Assembly: GCA_964563135.1 (NCBI GenBank)
Contig: CAZLWV010000026.1
Location: forward strand, 1-64,000
Reading direction: 5' to 3'
Origin: JAAYAY01 sp964563135
Lineage (GTDB): Bacteria; Planctomycetota; Planctomycetia; Pirellulales; Thermoguttaceae
DNA length: 64,000 nucleotides
Part shown: piece by piece, positions 34,524-42,875 of the stretch
Position numbering within the stretch: position 1 is the first letter of the stretch
Layout of the letters: each line of letters opens with the position of its first letter
The notes under the pieces: generated by a model
Databases searched by the model: none
The model's input: the letters and a program-made list of their open reading frames with translations, nothing else
What the model was told of the DNA's origin: nothing
Position numbers and translations under genes: made by a program

Positions 34524-35270
34524 GTGAACGGAACGATGTCGCTGATCGAACTGAGAGACGTACGCAAGACCTACCGGCTTGACCAGACGGAGGTGGCTGC
34601 GCTGCGCGGCGTGTCGCTGGATATCGAGCACGGGGAGTTTGTCGCCGTCATGGGCCCCTCCGGTTCAGGCAAGTCGACGCTCATGAACACGCTCGGGTGC
34701 CTCGACCGCCCCTCCTACGGCACCTACTCGCTGGACGGCAAGGACGTGACGCAAATGACGGCCAACGGCCGGGCCGATCTCCGCAATCGCAAGATCGGGT
34801 TCGTCTTCCAGAACTTCAACCTCCTGGCCCGAACCAGTGCGCTGGAGAATGTGGAGCTGCCGCTGCTTTACTCGCGCCAGATTTCGCACCGCGAACGGCG
34901 GCGGCGAGCCAAGGATCTGCTGGAGTTGGTCGGGCTGGGCGATCGGCTAGACCATCATCCGGGCCAGCTCTCCGGTGGGCAGCAGCAGCGGGTAGCCATT
35001 GCCCGGGCGCTGGTGAATGAACCGGCCATTCTGATGGCCGATGAGCCGACGGGCAATCTCGACACACGTACGAGCAACGAAGTGATGCAACTTCTATGCA
35101 ATCTCAACGAAGTCAGAGGGATTACCGTAGTGCTTGTCACTCATGAGCAGGATGTGGGGCGCCACGCGAAGCGAACCCTGATCCTTCGCGACGGCCTGGT
35201 GGAATGCGATACCACCGACTTCGCCAGGGCCCTCCGGGCACTCCACGGGCACGAGAGCCTCGAGAACTAG
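34524..35270 (+). CDS. ABC transporter ATPase, LolD/MacB type (orphan)
   Basis: 248 residues from the GTG at 34524; an ATG at 34536 is an alternative. Features: Walker A GPSGSGKST near 51-59, Q-loop FVFQNFNLL, signature LSGGQQQR, Walker B ILMADEPTGNLDT and the family-typical phrase VTHEQDVGRHAKR. LolD/MacB-type ATPases power FtsX-like permeases that move lipoproteins or peptides across the envelope, but no such permease is adjacent. The stop codon TAG is also the first three bases of the inverted-repeat element at 35268. Confidence 0.9.
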   Translation: MNGTMSLIELRDVRKTYRLDQTEVAALRGVSLDIEHGEFVAVMGPSGSGKSTLMNTLGCLDRPSYGTYSLDGKDVTQMTANGRADLRNRKIGFVFQNFNLLARTSALENVELPLLYSRQISHRERRRRAKDLLELVGLGDRLDHHPGQLSGGQQQRVAIARALVNEPAILMADEPTGNLDTRTSNEVMQLLCNLNEVRGITVVLVTHEQDVGRHAKRTLILRDGLVECDTTDFARALRALHGHESLEN

Positions 35271-35341
35271 TGCTCTGTCGCAGCTCTATGTTTTTGGGAT
35301 GAATGGCGTCGACCCCAATTTTCAGCTGAGACAAAGCACTA
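35268..35341. repeat. 74-base inverted-repeat element whose ends are stop codons of both flanking genes
   Basis: Arms 35268-35286 and 35323-35341 match in 16 of 19 positions as reverse complements. The first three bases are the TAG stop of the ABC ATPase gene and the last three are the stop codon of the Rrf2 gene read on the other strand. The centre contains TTTTTGGGATGAATGGCGTC, also found in the half copy at 27559. It probably works as a bidirectional terminator, is a small dispersed element, or both. Confidence 0.75.
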
Positions 35342-35779
35342 GGGACTGGCCGAGTTGCCGACGGCGCTTACCGCGGCGGCCCGCTCGCCGCACGTCAGGT
35401 CGGAAAGGCGAACGGAAGCCAGTCGCGTACGGGCATCGTCGTTGACCTGGCCGAGCAACTCCTCCAGCTTCTGCCGGCACTCTTCGTGGAGGCCTTCGGC
35501 CACCGGGAGCGACGACACCATGGGGCCATCCACGGCCTCGATGATGTCGAGGAGGGAGATTTCCAGCGGAGACTGACGCAGCGCGTATCCGCCGTCGACG
35601 CCGCGCGTGGACTCCAGGACTCCGTGTGCCACGAGATTTCTCAGAATCTGGAGGAGAAATCTCTCCGGCATCTTCCCCTCGGAGGCCAGCTTGCTGCACG
35701 GTACCGGGTGATCGGATCCCGCCTCGGCCAATTGCAGCGTTGCCTGCAACGCGTACGATACGGTACGTGAGACTTTCAT
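35339..35779 (-). CDS. Rrf2-family transcriptional regulator
   Basis: 146 residues from the ATG at 35779 with AAGGGGGG upstream; a longer reading into the lspA gene is rejected. The N-terminus (MKVSRTVSYALQATLQLAE) and the wing (LVAHGVLESTRGVDGGYALR, SPLEISLLDIIEAVDGP) are characteristic of Rrf2. Members such as IscR and NsrR carry three cysteines for an Fe-S cluster; here only one Cys lies in that zone (EECRQKLEELL), so cluster binding by the canonical ligands is unlikely. Target genes are unknown. The coding region ends inside the palindrome at 35268. Confidence 0.88.
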   Translation of the reverse strand: MKVSRTVSYALQATLQLAEAGSDHPVPCSKLASEGKMPERFLLQILRNLVAHGVLESTRGVDGGYALRQSPLEISLLDIIEAVDGPMVSSLPVAEGLHEECRQKLEELLGQVNDDARTRLASVRLSDLTCGERAAAVSAVGNSASP

Positions 35780-35924
35780 GGATTGCCCCCCTTGGACGGG
35801 GCTCAGTATACCATGGCAGCCGGGAATGTCAAGAAAATCCAGGGCGGTTGGCTCCCGCCGCAGGGACGCGCAGGCGCCAGCCAAGAAGGAAGAGCGAAAC
35901 TCCGGCCCGGCGGTGCTTCTCTGT

Positions 35925-36506
35925 TCAGTTTTTGCCGGGAAGATCCGCGGAATCGGCCAGTTTTGCCGGCCGCTGGTCAAACCAGATCACGTGGATGATG
36001 ATCAGCCCCGCTCCGGTGACGAGCATACTGTCGGCGAGGTTGAAGTTGGGCCAGGGCCAGGAGCCGATCATCACCAAGATCCAGTCGCGGACGGCAAATA
36101 CCGGGTCACCCGCTTCGTGGAGGGGTGGGGCGGCATCGGGCCACCGCAGGCCGGGCAGACCCAACCGGTCATAGAGGTTGCCGAGAATGCCTGCCGTGAT
36201 CAGGCCACTGGCGGCGGTCACCAGCCACTGGCGGGCAGCCCCGGCGACAAACAGCCAGACGCAGATGGCAACGGCAGCCAGTACGGACATGACGGAGAAG
36301 AGGGCGACCCGGCCCTGCCCGATGCCGAAGAGTGCTCCTTCGTTGAGGCTGGTTTCGAACGCGAACACGCCTTCCCAGAGCCACCATTTGTCGGCCGGGA
36401 AGCCCAGACGGTGGAAGATCCAGGCTTTCGTTCCCAGATCCAGAAGGCACCCGCCGACGACCAGAGCGAGGAAGAACAGATAGCGGTTCAGGGGAACGGA
36501 TTTCAT
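35925..36506 (-). CDS. lspA: Lipoprotein signal peptidase LspA (signal peptidase II)
   Basis: 193 residues with four membrane spans. It cleaves the signal peptide of prolipoproteins after lipid attachment; several lipoproteins in this window would be substrates. The two catalytic aspartates are in GNLYDRLGLPG and FNLADSMLVTG, and the conserved ETSLNEGALFG loop is present. It carries a short insert before the second motif (RWPDAAPPLHEAGDPVFA), longer than in E. coli. Located between the Rrf2 gene and the DksA-like gene, all on the minus strand. Confidence 0.92.
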   Translation of the reverse strand: MKSVPLNRYLFFLALVVGGCLLDLGTKAWIFHRLGFPADKWWLWEGVFAFETSLNEGALFGIGQGRVALFSVMSVLAAVAICVWLFVAGAARQWLVTAASGLITAGILGNLYDRLGLPGLRWPDAAPPLHEAGDPVFAVRDWILVMIGSWPWPNFNLADSMLVTGAGLIIIHVIWFDQRPAKLADSADLPGKN

Positions 36507-36843
36507 CGCGGCTCCCTCCGTGGAATCTGTGGAGCAAACGCGGCCATCGCCGAGGGGCAGGTCGGAAAGGGACAGAGGACAGCGTACTCGACAGGCTACT
36601 GCGCGCCCACGGCAAATCTCAATAGACTTGCACGATTCCAGGAGATCCAGACTCCGCCGCCACCGTTCGGGAGGCGGCCTGAAGGAGATGACCCATTCTG
36701 GGAATCACGCAACCCGATTTGGGACCGGACTGAAATCGGGCGGTTCTCGGCAGAAATGGTCTCTGAGCCCTCACGCAGGCCGTCCCGCGCCATTTCCGCC
36801 GGGAACCACCGCAAGGATTCCGCGCAACTGCTGCAGTTTTGAA

Positions 36844-37218
36844 TCAGAGGCTGTCTTCCAGATGGGATGCACACTTGATGCACATGGTTGCATACGGTAG
36901 TGCGTTCAACCGCGCCTTGGGAATGCGAGCCCCGCACTCCTCGCAAACACCGTACTCACCATCTTCGATCCGCTCCAAGGCCGCTTCGATCTGTTCGAGC
37001 GTTCCGCCTTCCGATTCCATCAAGCTGAGCGTAAACTCCTGCTCGAAATTGTCGGAACCGATATCCGCCATGTGAATCGGCATGCTCGACAGATCGCCGT
37101 TTGCCTCGGAACGGCTCTTCTTCAGTGCGGCATCCGCCATTTGGCTGACGTCGCCCCGGAGACGCGCCCGCAACACGAGAAGCTTTTCACGAAAAACCGT
37201 CAACTCCGCCTTATTCAT
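36844..37218 (-). CDS. DksA/TraR-type zinc-finger protein
   Basis: 124 residues from the ATG at 37218, preceded by GGAGGAG; the 12-residue upstream extension is not supported. An N-terminal coiled coil (LTVFREKLLVLRARLRGDV) is followed by a four-cysteine zinc finger CEEC-x17-CIKC, as in DksA/TraR and YteA-like proteins. These bind RNA polymerase through the secondary channel, or are small regulators; the DxxDxA tip of E. coli DksA is not obvious, so DksA activity is not claimed. It stands alone. Confidence 0.85.
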   Translation of the reverse strand: MNKAELTVFREKLLVLRARLRGDVSQMADAALKKSRSEANGDLSSMPIHMADIGSDNFEQEFTLSLMESEGGTLEQIEAALERIEDGEYGVCEECGARIPKARLNALPYATMCIKCASHLEDSL

Positions 37219-37822
37219 TTTGCTTCTCCTCCGGGAAACTCCAACCGTAGCCACCCTAACAGGGGAGCTTGCAGAACATCTATTCTAAAGACGCCGCAAA
37301 GCGCTGTCAACGAAATGCCTGCCTGGTCGAGAATTGTGGACCCCCCAAGTTCAGGGATTCTCTTCTGCGCAAACCTTTATGTTTAGGTTGGTTGCGACAT
37401 GTGCTCGGGCAGCGGCTGTCCCGCGGGCCCTCCGTCCGATGACGGAGGTGACTCCCTCAGTTTGCGGGACGGCTCGATTGGCCTAGACTTCTCATGAAGC
37501 CCGTGAGCCGGTTGGGCAGATCGGTGGGCTGAGGTGCTGGAAATGCGGCATGATTTGGGGGCGATTGAGCACGGCGAATCGGAAAGGGCCAGACTCGTTC
37601 GTCTTGATGGTTCTTGTGAGCTTCTCTACGATGGGGAAGTTTCGTGCTGCTCCCAGAGTGCTGGCAGGACCGGCCGTTTTCGGTACGCGAGATGCCCCAT
37701 CTGCCGTCTTGGAGGCCAGTCCAAGTGCGGCGACGGTTTGCATTGCGACGAGCCCGGGCCGATGGGCGGTTCATCCGTCCGGCGGTCCGCCTTCTGACCT
37801 TTAGCATAGAGAGTATAGGCAA
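37219..37822. other. Intergenic region before thrC with a two-level hairpin
   Basis: About 600 bases. At 37418-37470 an outer stem GTCCCGC/GCGGGAC (37418-37424 with 37464-37470) encloses an 8-bp hairpin CCTCCGTC/GACGGAGG with loop CGAT (37429-37448). Between 37490 and 37800 several open frames overlap on both strands, one with a Cys cluster (CPICRLGGQSKCGDGLHC), but none was accepted as a gene. Confidence 0.45.
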
Positions 37823-39223
37823 ATTAGCCCGACAGAAACCTCCTTCCAACGTTGTATCTCGCCTGACTGTGGGGCCACCTTCGGAGTCGAGGCGGTTCTG
37901 GTGGGTTGTCCCAAGTGCGGGAGCCTTCTGGACGTGGGCTACGAGTGGGATCGGCTCGAGGTACCGGCCTCGCTCCGCGAGTTTGAGCGGAAATGGGCCC
38001 GGCGCCATGATCCGCACTGTTTCAGCGGCGTCTGGCGTTTTCACGAGCTGTTGCCCTTCGTGCCCGTCGACAAGTGTGTGACCATCGGCGAGGGCCAGAC
38101 GCTTCTGCAGTGCAGCGACGGAGTGGGGCAGTATGTGGGTCTGCGGCCGGGGAACTTGTTTCTGCAGTATGAAGGGATGAATCCCTCGGGGAGCTTCAAG
38201 GACAACGGCATGTCGGCCGCGTTCACGCACGCCCGGTTTGTAGGGGCGACGAGGGCCGCGTGCGCTTCGACGGGCAACACCAGCGCGTCGCTGGCCCTGT
38301 ATTGCTGCGTGACCAAGCTCATGCGGGCGGTGATCTTCGTGGGCTCGGGCAAGATCGCGTACGGGAAGCTCTCCCAGGCGCTCGACTACGGTGCCCTGAC
38401 GGTGCAGATTGCCGGCGATTTTGACGACGCCATGGCCCGGGTGAAGGAGATCTCCAAGACGCTGGGCATCTACCTGGTCAATAGCGTGAATCCCTTCCGG
38501 CTCGAAGGCCAGAAGACGATCATGTTCCGAGTTCTGGAGGCGTTGCGGTGGGAGGTTCCGGACTGGATCGTTGTTCCGGGAGGGAACCTCGGCAACTCGA
38601 GCGCTTTCGGCAAGGCATTTTACGAGCTGCGGCAGCTTGGGCTGATCGATCGGGTGCCGCGGCTGGCGATCATCAATGCCGCGGGGGCCAACACGCTCCA
38701 CCGGCTGGTAAGCGATGAGGGTCTTGCCTGGAACGACGGGCGGCCGGACGCAGAGCTTGTGCGGAAGTTCTACGCGAGCATGGACCACGAAGGTCGTCGG
38801 GCCTCGACCATTGCCAGTGCCATCGAGATCAATCGGCCGGTGAACCTGGAGAAGTGCATCCGGGCCCTCCATGTGTGTGACGGAGTGGTCCGCGAAGTGA
38901 ACGACCAGGAGATGCTGGATGCCAAGGCCCAGGTGGGTGTGGGCGGGCTGGGCTGCGAACCGGCCAGCGCCGCCAGCGTGGCCGGAACCAGGCAGCTTGT
39001 CCGCGAGGGCGTTATCGGACCAGAAGAGCGGGTGGTCTGCATTCTCACCGGGCATCAACTCAAGGACCCGACAGCCACCGTGGCCTACCACACGACCGAC
39101 CAGGACCTGTTCAACGAGGTGCTCGGCAAACGGGGAGTGCGCCGGGCCGCGTTTGCCAACCGTGCCGTGGTCGTGCCGAACGACCTGGACGAGATCATCA
39201 AGGCGATTCAGCTCTACTCTTAG
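37823..39223 (+). CDS. thrC: Threonine synthase, apparently starting at ATT
   Basis: 466 residues if the start is ATT at 37823. Threonine synthase converts O-phosphohomoserine to threonine with PLP. The PLP lysine is in NPSGSFKDNG (Lys126), followed by ASTGNTSASLALYC and the phosphate loop VVPGGNLGNSSAFGKAF. The conserved N-terminal zinc-ribbon-like part (FQRCISPDCGATFG ... VGCPKCGSLLDVGY) lies in frame upstream of the first canonical codon, GTG at 37901, and a GTG start would remove half of the cysteines. Between the upstream in-frame TAG at 37802 and GTG at 37901 there is no ATG, GTG or TTG. Hence an ATT start, or a sequence error, is inferred. Confidence 0.88.
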   Translation: MSPTETSFQRCISPDCGATFGVEAVLVGCPKCGSLLDVGYEWDRLEVPASLREFERKWARRHDPHCFSGVWRFHELLPFVPVDKCVTIGEGQTLLQCSDGVGQYVGLRPGNLFLQYEGMNPSGSFKDNGMSAAFTHARFVGATRAACASTGNTSASLALYCCVTKLMRAVIFVGSGKIAYGKLSQALDYGALTVQIAGDFDDAMARVKEISKTLGIYLVNSVNPFRLEGQKTIMFRVLEALRWEVPDWIVVPGGNLGNSSAFGKAFYELRQLGLIDRVPRLAIINAAGANTLHRLVSDEGLAWNDGRPDAELVRKFYASMDHEGRRASTIASAIEINRPVNLEKCIRALHVCDGVVREVNDQEMLDAKAQVGVGGLGCEPASAASVAGTRQLVREGVIGPEERVVCILTGHQLKDPTATVAYHTTDQDLFNEVLGKRGVRRAAFANRAVVVPNDLDEIIKAIQLYS

Positions 39224-39359
39224 GGCCGGCCTCCATACGGCGGAGCAGAACCACGGCGCCGCATGGTCTGCGGAGTATCACGGCCGAGCGGGGTGGTTTC
39301 TCTGGGGACGGAGAACACGCCTCGGACGATTCTGCCCTGGCTGTTTCTGGCGCCGGGCC

Positions 39360-40274
39360 TCAGGTGAGAACGGCCAGCACGAAGGCCACGAAGATTGCCG
39401 GAAGGTAAACCAGCGAGGCACGCAGCAGATTCCGCGACGTGTGGTCGGCAGGCTGCCGGAGAAACGCGATGGAACCGGCGAGGTAGCCGATGCCGGCCAC
39501 CGCGGAGACCAGCGTGTAGCCCCAACCGACCCCGCCGGCGAGCAGGGGGAGAAGGCTTACTGGCAGGAGCACGACGGCGCCGATGGCGGCGATGGCCGCG
39601 GCGGTCCGCCCCGAGGGATCGGTGACGCTGGCTACCTTGAGGCCGGCCTCGGCGAACTGTCTGCGGTAGAGCCAGGCGATCGCCATGGCATGGGGAAACT
39701 GCCAGAAGTAGACCATCGCAAACAAGGCCAGGCCGTTGATGCTCAAGGGGGCCCCGGCGGCCGCTGCTCCGAGCAAGGCCGGCATGGCGCCGGGGATGGC
39801 GCCGATAGGCGTTTGCCATGCCGTGAAGACCTTGAGCGGGGTGTAGACCCAGACGTGGATCAGCCAGCTTGCGGCCGTCAGCAACGCGATCGACAGGTTC
39901 ACGTTCGTTGCCAGGAAGACCAGTCCCAGGGTGGTGAGGCCGACGGCGTAGCAGGTAACTTCGCGATCGCTGAGCCGTCCCGAAGGCAAGGGGCGCCCCG
40001 CGGTGCGGGGCATCCGGCAGTCGCTCCGATGCTCGATCCGCTGATTGAGGGCGATGGCGCCGACCACGACCGCGGTGGTGCCCAAGAGGGCACTGATCAG
40101 CGTCCGAAGCGGCAAGGGCCCGCCTGCGGCGGCAATCGCTCCGACAAGCGTGGTCAGAGCGACCATGGCCACGATCCGCGGCCGGCTCAACTGCCAAAGG
40201 GCCAGGAGCACGGTCGCCAGGCTGCGGTCGGAAACGGGCGAGGAGGAGGCTGCTGTGGTCGGTTCGATCGCCAT
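39360..40274 (-). CDS. ctaB: Protoheme IX farnesyltransferase CtaB/CyoE
   Basis: 304 residues with about nine membrane spans. It adds the farnesyl tail to haem B to make haem O. The UbiA-family prenyl-diphosphate motif is present as ALNQRIEHRSDCRMPRTAGR with PLPSGRL following, typical of CyoE/CtaB. A second conserved stretch, WQTPIGAIPGAMPALLGAAA, supports it, as does FPHAMAIAWLYR. ctaA lies 116 bases upstream on the same strand, so both haem A biosynthesis steps are clustered with cytochrome genes. Confidence 0.93.
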   Translation of the reverse strand: MAIEPTTAASSSPVSDRSLATVLLALWQLSRPRIVAMVALTTLVGAIAAAGGPLPLRTLISALLGTTAVVVGAIALNQRIEHRSDCRMPRTAGRPLPSGRLSDREVTCYAVGLTTLGLVFLATNVNLSIALLTAASWLIHVWVYTPLKVFTAWQTPIGAIPGAMPALLGAAAAGAPLSINGLALFAMVYFWQFPHAMAIAWLYRRQFAEAGLKVASVTDPSGRTAAAIAAIGAVVLLPVSLLPLLAGGVGWGYTLVSAVAGIGYLAGSIAFLRQPADHTSRNLLRASLVYLPAIFVAFVLAVLT

Positions 40275-40390
40275 GGTGATTCCTGTGCTCCGGTTGCCAG
40301 TGGAGCCTCAACGTTTGGGTTTGGCTCGAGACGACTTGCCTGAAATGCCTGGGAGCGGCCCGGATCCTGCGGGAGCGTTCTGAGAGGCCC

Positions 40391-41620
40391 TCACTGGCGA
40401 CCTCGCATGGGGTGTAGGACGGATGCTCTCTTGCCTGGACGGATCTTCTGGGGCCTGGGGACCGGCTGCAGATCTCGCTGCGACCAGAGGGCGGCGCTGG
40501 TAGCCGCCGCCAGGCACAGCGATCCGACGGCCACGTGTGCCGTCGTGCTCAGCGCCTGCCAGAGGCCCTCGGCTACCACGGTGTATTCCAGGGTGAGGAC
40601 ATTCCGGGGGAACCACAGAGGCCAACCATAGTTGGTGACCCAGGTGGTGACACCAAGCACCAGTTGGATCGAGAAGAGTGCCGCCAGCAGCGAGATTCGC
40701 CTCTTCAGGAAGGTCTGCCCGGGAGACAGCTGCCTCACGGCAACAAACTGCCAGGCGATCAGAAGGACAATCGCGCTGGCCGCGATCAGGTGGAGCCAGA
40801 TCCAGAGGACAAACCACCAGGGAGCGGCATCGGGGGCGATGTGGCGGAGGTTGGCACCGAGCACGATCTGGACGTAGACTGCCCCTGCGCCCAGAGCGGT
40901 GAGCCAGTGAATCCTCCGGGCATGGATGACTCGAGAGGGTGAGGCGGCGGCGAGCCATCGTGGTGATGTTGCCACGAGGATGGCCACGACGAGGGCGAAG
41001 AAAGCAGGGGCCGTACAGCCATGGACCTTGGCCAGGACGAGCCGGTCTCCCACGGCGGCAACTGCAAACCACGCGGCGGCGGCGAGCGTGGCCGACAGGG
41101 CCAGCGACCGGATCCAGAAGCCGGGTCGCCGGCGTGTGGCGGACGCCACCGGTACGGCTTGAACGAGGAGCACGAGGGCCGCGGTTGCGAGGCAGAGAAA
41201 CGCGGGGGCCGGCATCCCCAAGATCTGGGTCTGGTGGATTCCGTTCCCGACGACCCGCAGGCCGCCCAGGACCCCCTGCAGGCACACGCCGAGGAGGGCA
41301 ATACCTGCCAGCCACCGCATGACCGGGCGGCTGTCGCGGCGCCAAAGGAGAACGGTCAGGGCGATGGTTACCAGCCCGACCGCCGCCCCGAGGAGTCGGT
41401 GTCCATGCTCCAGGAAGACGTCCCAGATCTCAAGCCAGCTTTCCAGCGGGTAGAGAAAGAGGTTGTGGCCGTAGGTGCTCGGCCAGTCGGGAACGGCCAT
41501 GCCGGCGGCGTAGGTCGTGACCAGGCCCCCCATCCAGATCAGCGGAAAGGTGGTCAGAGCCAGGATCCAGGCCGCGTAGTGTGCGGCTCGCGAGGCGGCT
41601 GGGGTGGGTTGGCTGGGCAT
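40391..41620 (-). CDS. ctaA: Haem A synthase CtaA/COX15
   Basis: 409 residues, eight predicted membrane spans. It oxidises haem O to haem A. Expected haem-ligand histidines occur in the paired positions: LEHGHRLLG in the first half with HGCTAPAFF, and LHLIAASAIV with TAHVAVGSL in the second half. The N-terminal GGLVTTYAAGMAVPDWPST is characteristic of the family. No ribosome site was seen. Clustered with ctaB and dihaem cytochrome c on the minus strand, indicating that the organism builds an aa3-type oxidase whose subunits lie outside this window. Confidence 0.92.
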   Translation of the reverse strand: MPSQPTPAASRAAHYAAWILALTTFPLIWMGGLVTTYAAGMAVPDWPSTYGHNLFLYPLESWLEIWDVFLEHGHRLLGAAVGLVTIALTVLLWRRDSRPVMRWLAGIALLGVCLQGVLGGLRVVGNGIHQTQILGMPAPAFLCLATAALVLLVQAVPVASATRRRPGFWIRSLALSATLAAAAWFAVAAVGDRLVLAKVHGCTAPAFFALVVAILVATSPRWLAAASPSRVIHARRIHWLTALGAGAVYVQIVLGANLRHIAPDAAPWWFVLWIWLHLIAASAIVLLIAWQFVAVRQLSPGQTFLKRRISLLAALFSIQLVLGVTTWVTNYGWPLWFPRNVLTLEYTVVAEGLWQALSTTAHVAVGSLCLAAATSAALWSQRDLQPVPRPQKIRPGKRASVLHPMRGRQ

Positions 41621-41665
41621 CTGCGTTGGTCTTGTGAATGGAATGCCGGTCGGGTGGCCTGGCGG

Positions 41666-42850
41666 CTACTTTGCCAGGGAGAGGATGAAATTGACGACGT
41701 CCCAGATATCCTCTGGAGGCAAGACCCCCTTGGCGCCAGGCTGGGGACCTGTGGCGGGCATAGGCGTGCCTTTGACTCCGATGTAAACGCGCCGATAGAG
41801 ATCTTCGGGGCTGCTGCCGCCGCGGAAGGCTCCTTCGCGGAAATCGCGTGCCCGGAGCCGCTGGAGCGGGAGCGTGTAGAGCGGGGCGAGCTGGGCTGTG
41901 TGCTGCGGTGTGATGCCCTTCTTGGGCTTGTTCCAGTCGTCGTAGATCCGTTCGTCTTCGCCGTCGCCTGCGCCGGTAGGGCCGTGGCAGAGGGCGCACT
42001 GCGCGTCTTTGCTGGCATAGATCTCCTTGCCTCGGGCGATCGAGGCGGCCAGTTCCTTGGCGGAGTAGTCTGGGCGAGGCGGCACAGGGACGACGTACTC
42101 CTGAGGATTCTGCTCGACGGTCGCCCATTGGGCGGCCACCCACAGGGTGGCCTCTTCCAGAACGGTTTGCTTGGCATCCTCGCCCAAGGGGAGATACTCG
42201 CCCTCATCGACCACGAGCTGGACCAGGTACTGTTCGGTCTCTCCGCGGATGCTCAGGAAGATCACGTACTCGACCAGCGCGTCGAGCTGTTCCGGGGGCA
42301 GTTCGGAGAAAGACGGCATGCCTGTGCCGGGGATGCCGCGGAGGAGTGTACGCCGCAGGTCGCTGCGGAGCGGCTTGGCGTCGGCCCGCGTTGTCGTGAA
42401 TTTGAAGGTACCTCGCCGGAAATCCCGCGGGTAGGGATCAAACGTCGTGGCCATGACCCCGGCGCCATCGCCCGTGATGCCGTGGCAGGCGGCGCAGTGC
42501 TGTCGGAAGAGTCCCTGCTGGGTTCCATCGGAGGCACCGGCCACCGGTCCGGCCGCCATCTGTATGAGTCGCATGCTGAGCCCGGTTCCCTCGGGCAGGC
42601 AGGGCTGGTCGGCGGTGCCGAACAGTTCGGTCATCGTATCGGCGATGGCGTCGCGCTGGATCTGGGAGACGGTGGCCGGGTGGCGGCCTTCGAGGTTGAT
42701 GCGGAACTGGGGAGACTCGCTGTAGACGCAACCGGGCAGGGTGAGCGCAAGGCCGGCAAGAACCACCCATCCGATCATGGGGATCGCGGCGGGCGCTGGT
42801 GTTTTCGTACGCCGCTGGCGATGGGAGGGGCGAAGGATCACGAACAACAC
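41666..42850 (-). CDS. Dihaem cytochrome c lipoprotein
   Basis: 394 residues from a GTG at 42850; an ATG at 42778 would give a shorter N-terminus, and neither has a clear ribosome site. A lipobox-like LALTLPGC suggests a lipoprotein. Two CxxCH haem sites are present: HCAACHG (near 118) with a Met ligand candidate in GIPGTGMPSF, and QCALCHG (near 285) with KGTPMPATG. This duplicated cytochrome c domain is typical of electron carriers to a terminal oxidase. Surrounded by ctaA and the cupredoxin-like gene on the same strand. Confidence 0.88.
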   Translation of the reverse strand: MLFVILRPSHRQRRTKTPAPAAIPMIGWVVLAGLALTLPGCVYSESPQFRINLEGRHPATVSQIQRDAIADTMTELFGTADQPCLPEGTGLSMRLIQMAAGPVAGASDGTQQGLFRQHCAACHGITGDGAGVMATTFDPYPRDFRRGTFKFTTTRADAKPLRSDLRRTLLRGIPGTGMPSFSELPPEQLDALVEYVIFLSIRGETEQYLVQLVVDEGEYLPLGEDAKQTVLEEATLWVAAQWATVEQNPQEYVVPVPPRPDYSAKELAASIARGKEIYASKDAQCALCHGPTGAGDGEDERIYDDWNKPKKGITPQHTAQLAPLYTLPLQRLRARDFREGAFRGGSSPEDLYRRVYIGVKGTPMPATGPQPGAKGVLPPEDIWDVVNFILSLAK

Positions 42851-42875
42851 GGCTCGGTATCAGGAAAGCGAAACA

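Noticed and set aside
37534..37797. Plus-strand frame with a Cys cluster before thrC
   Set aside because: It overlaps other open frames on both strands, has no good ribosome site and no family resemblance.
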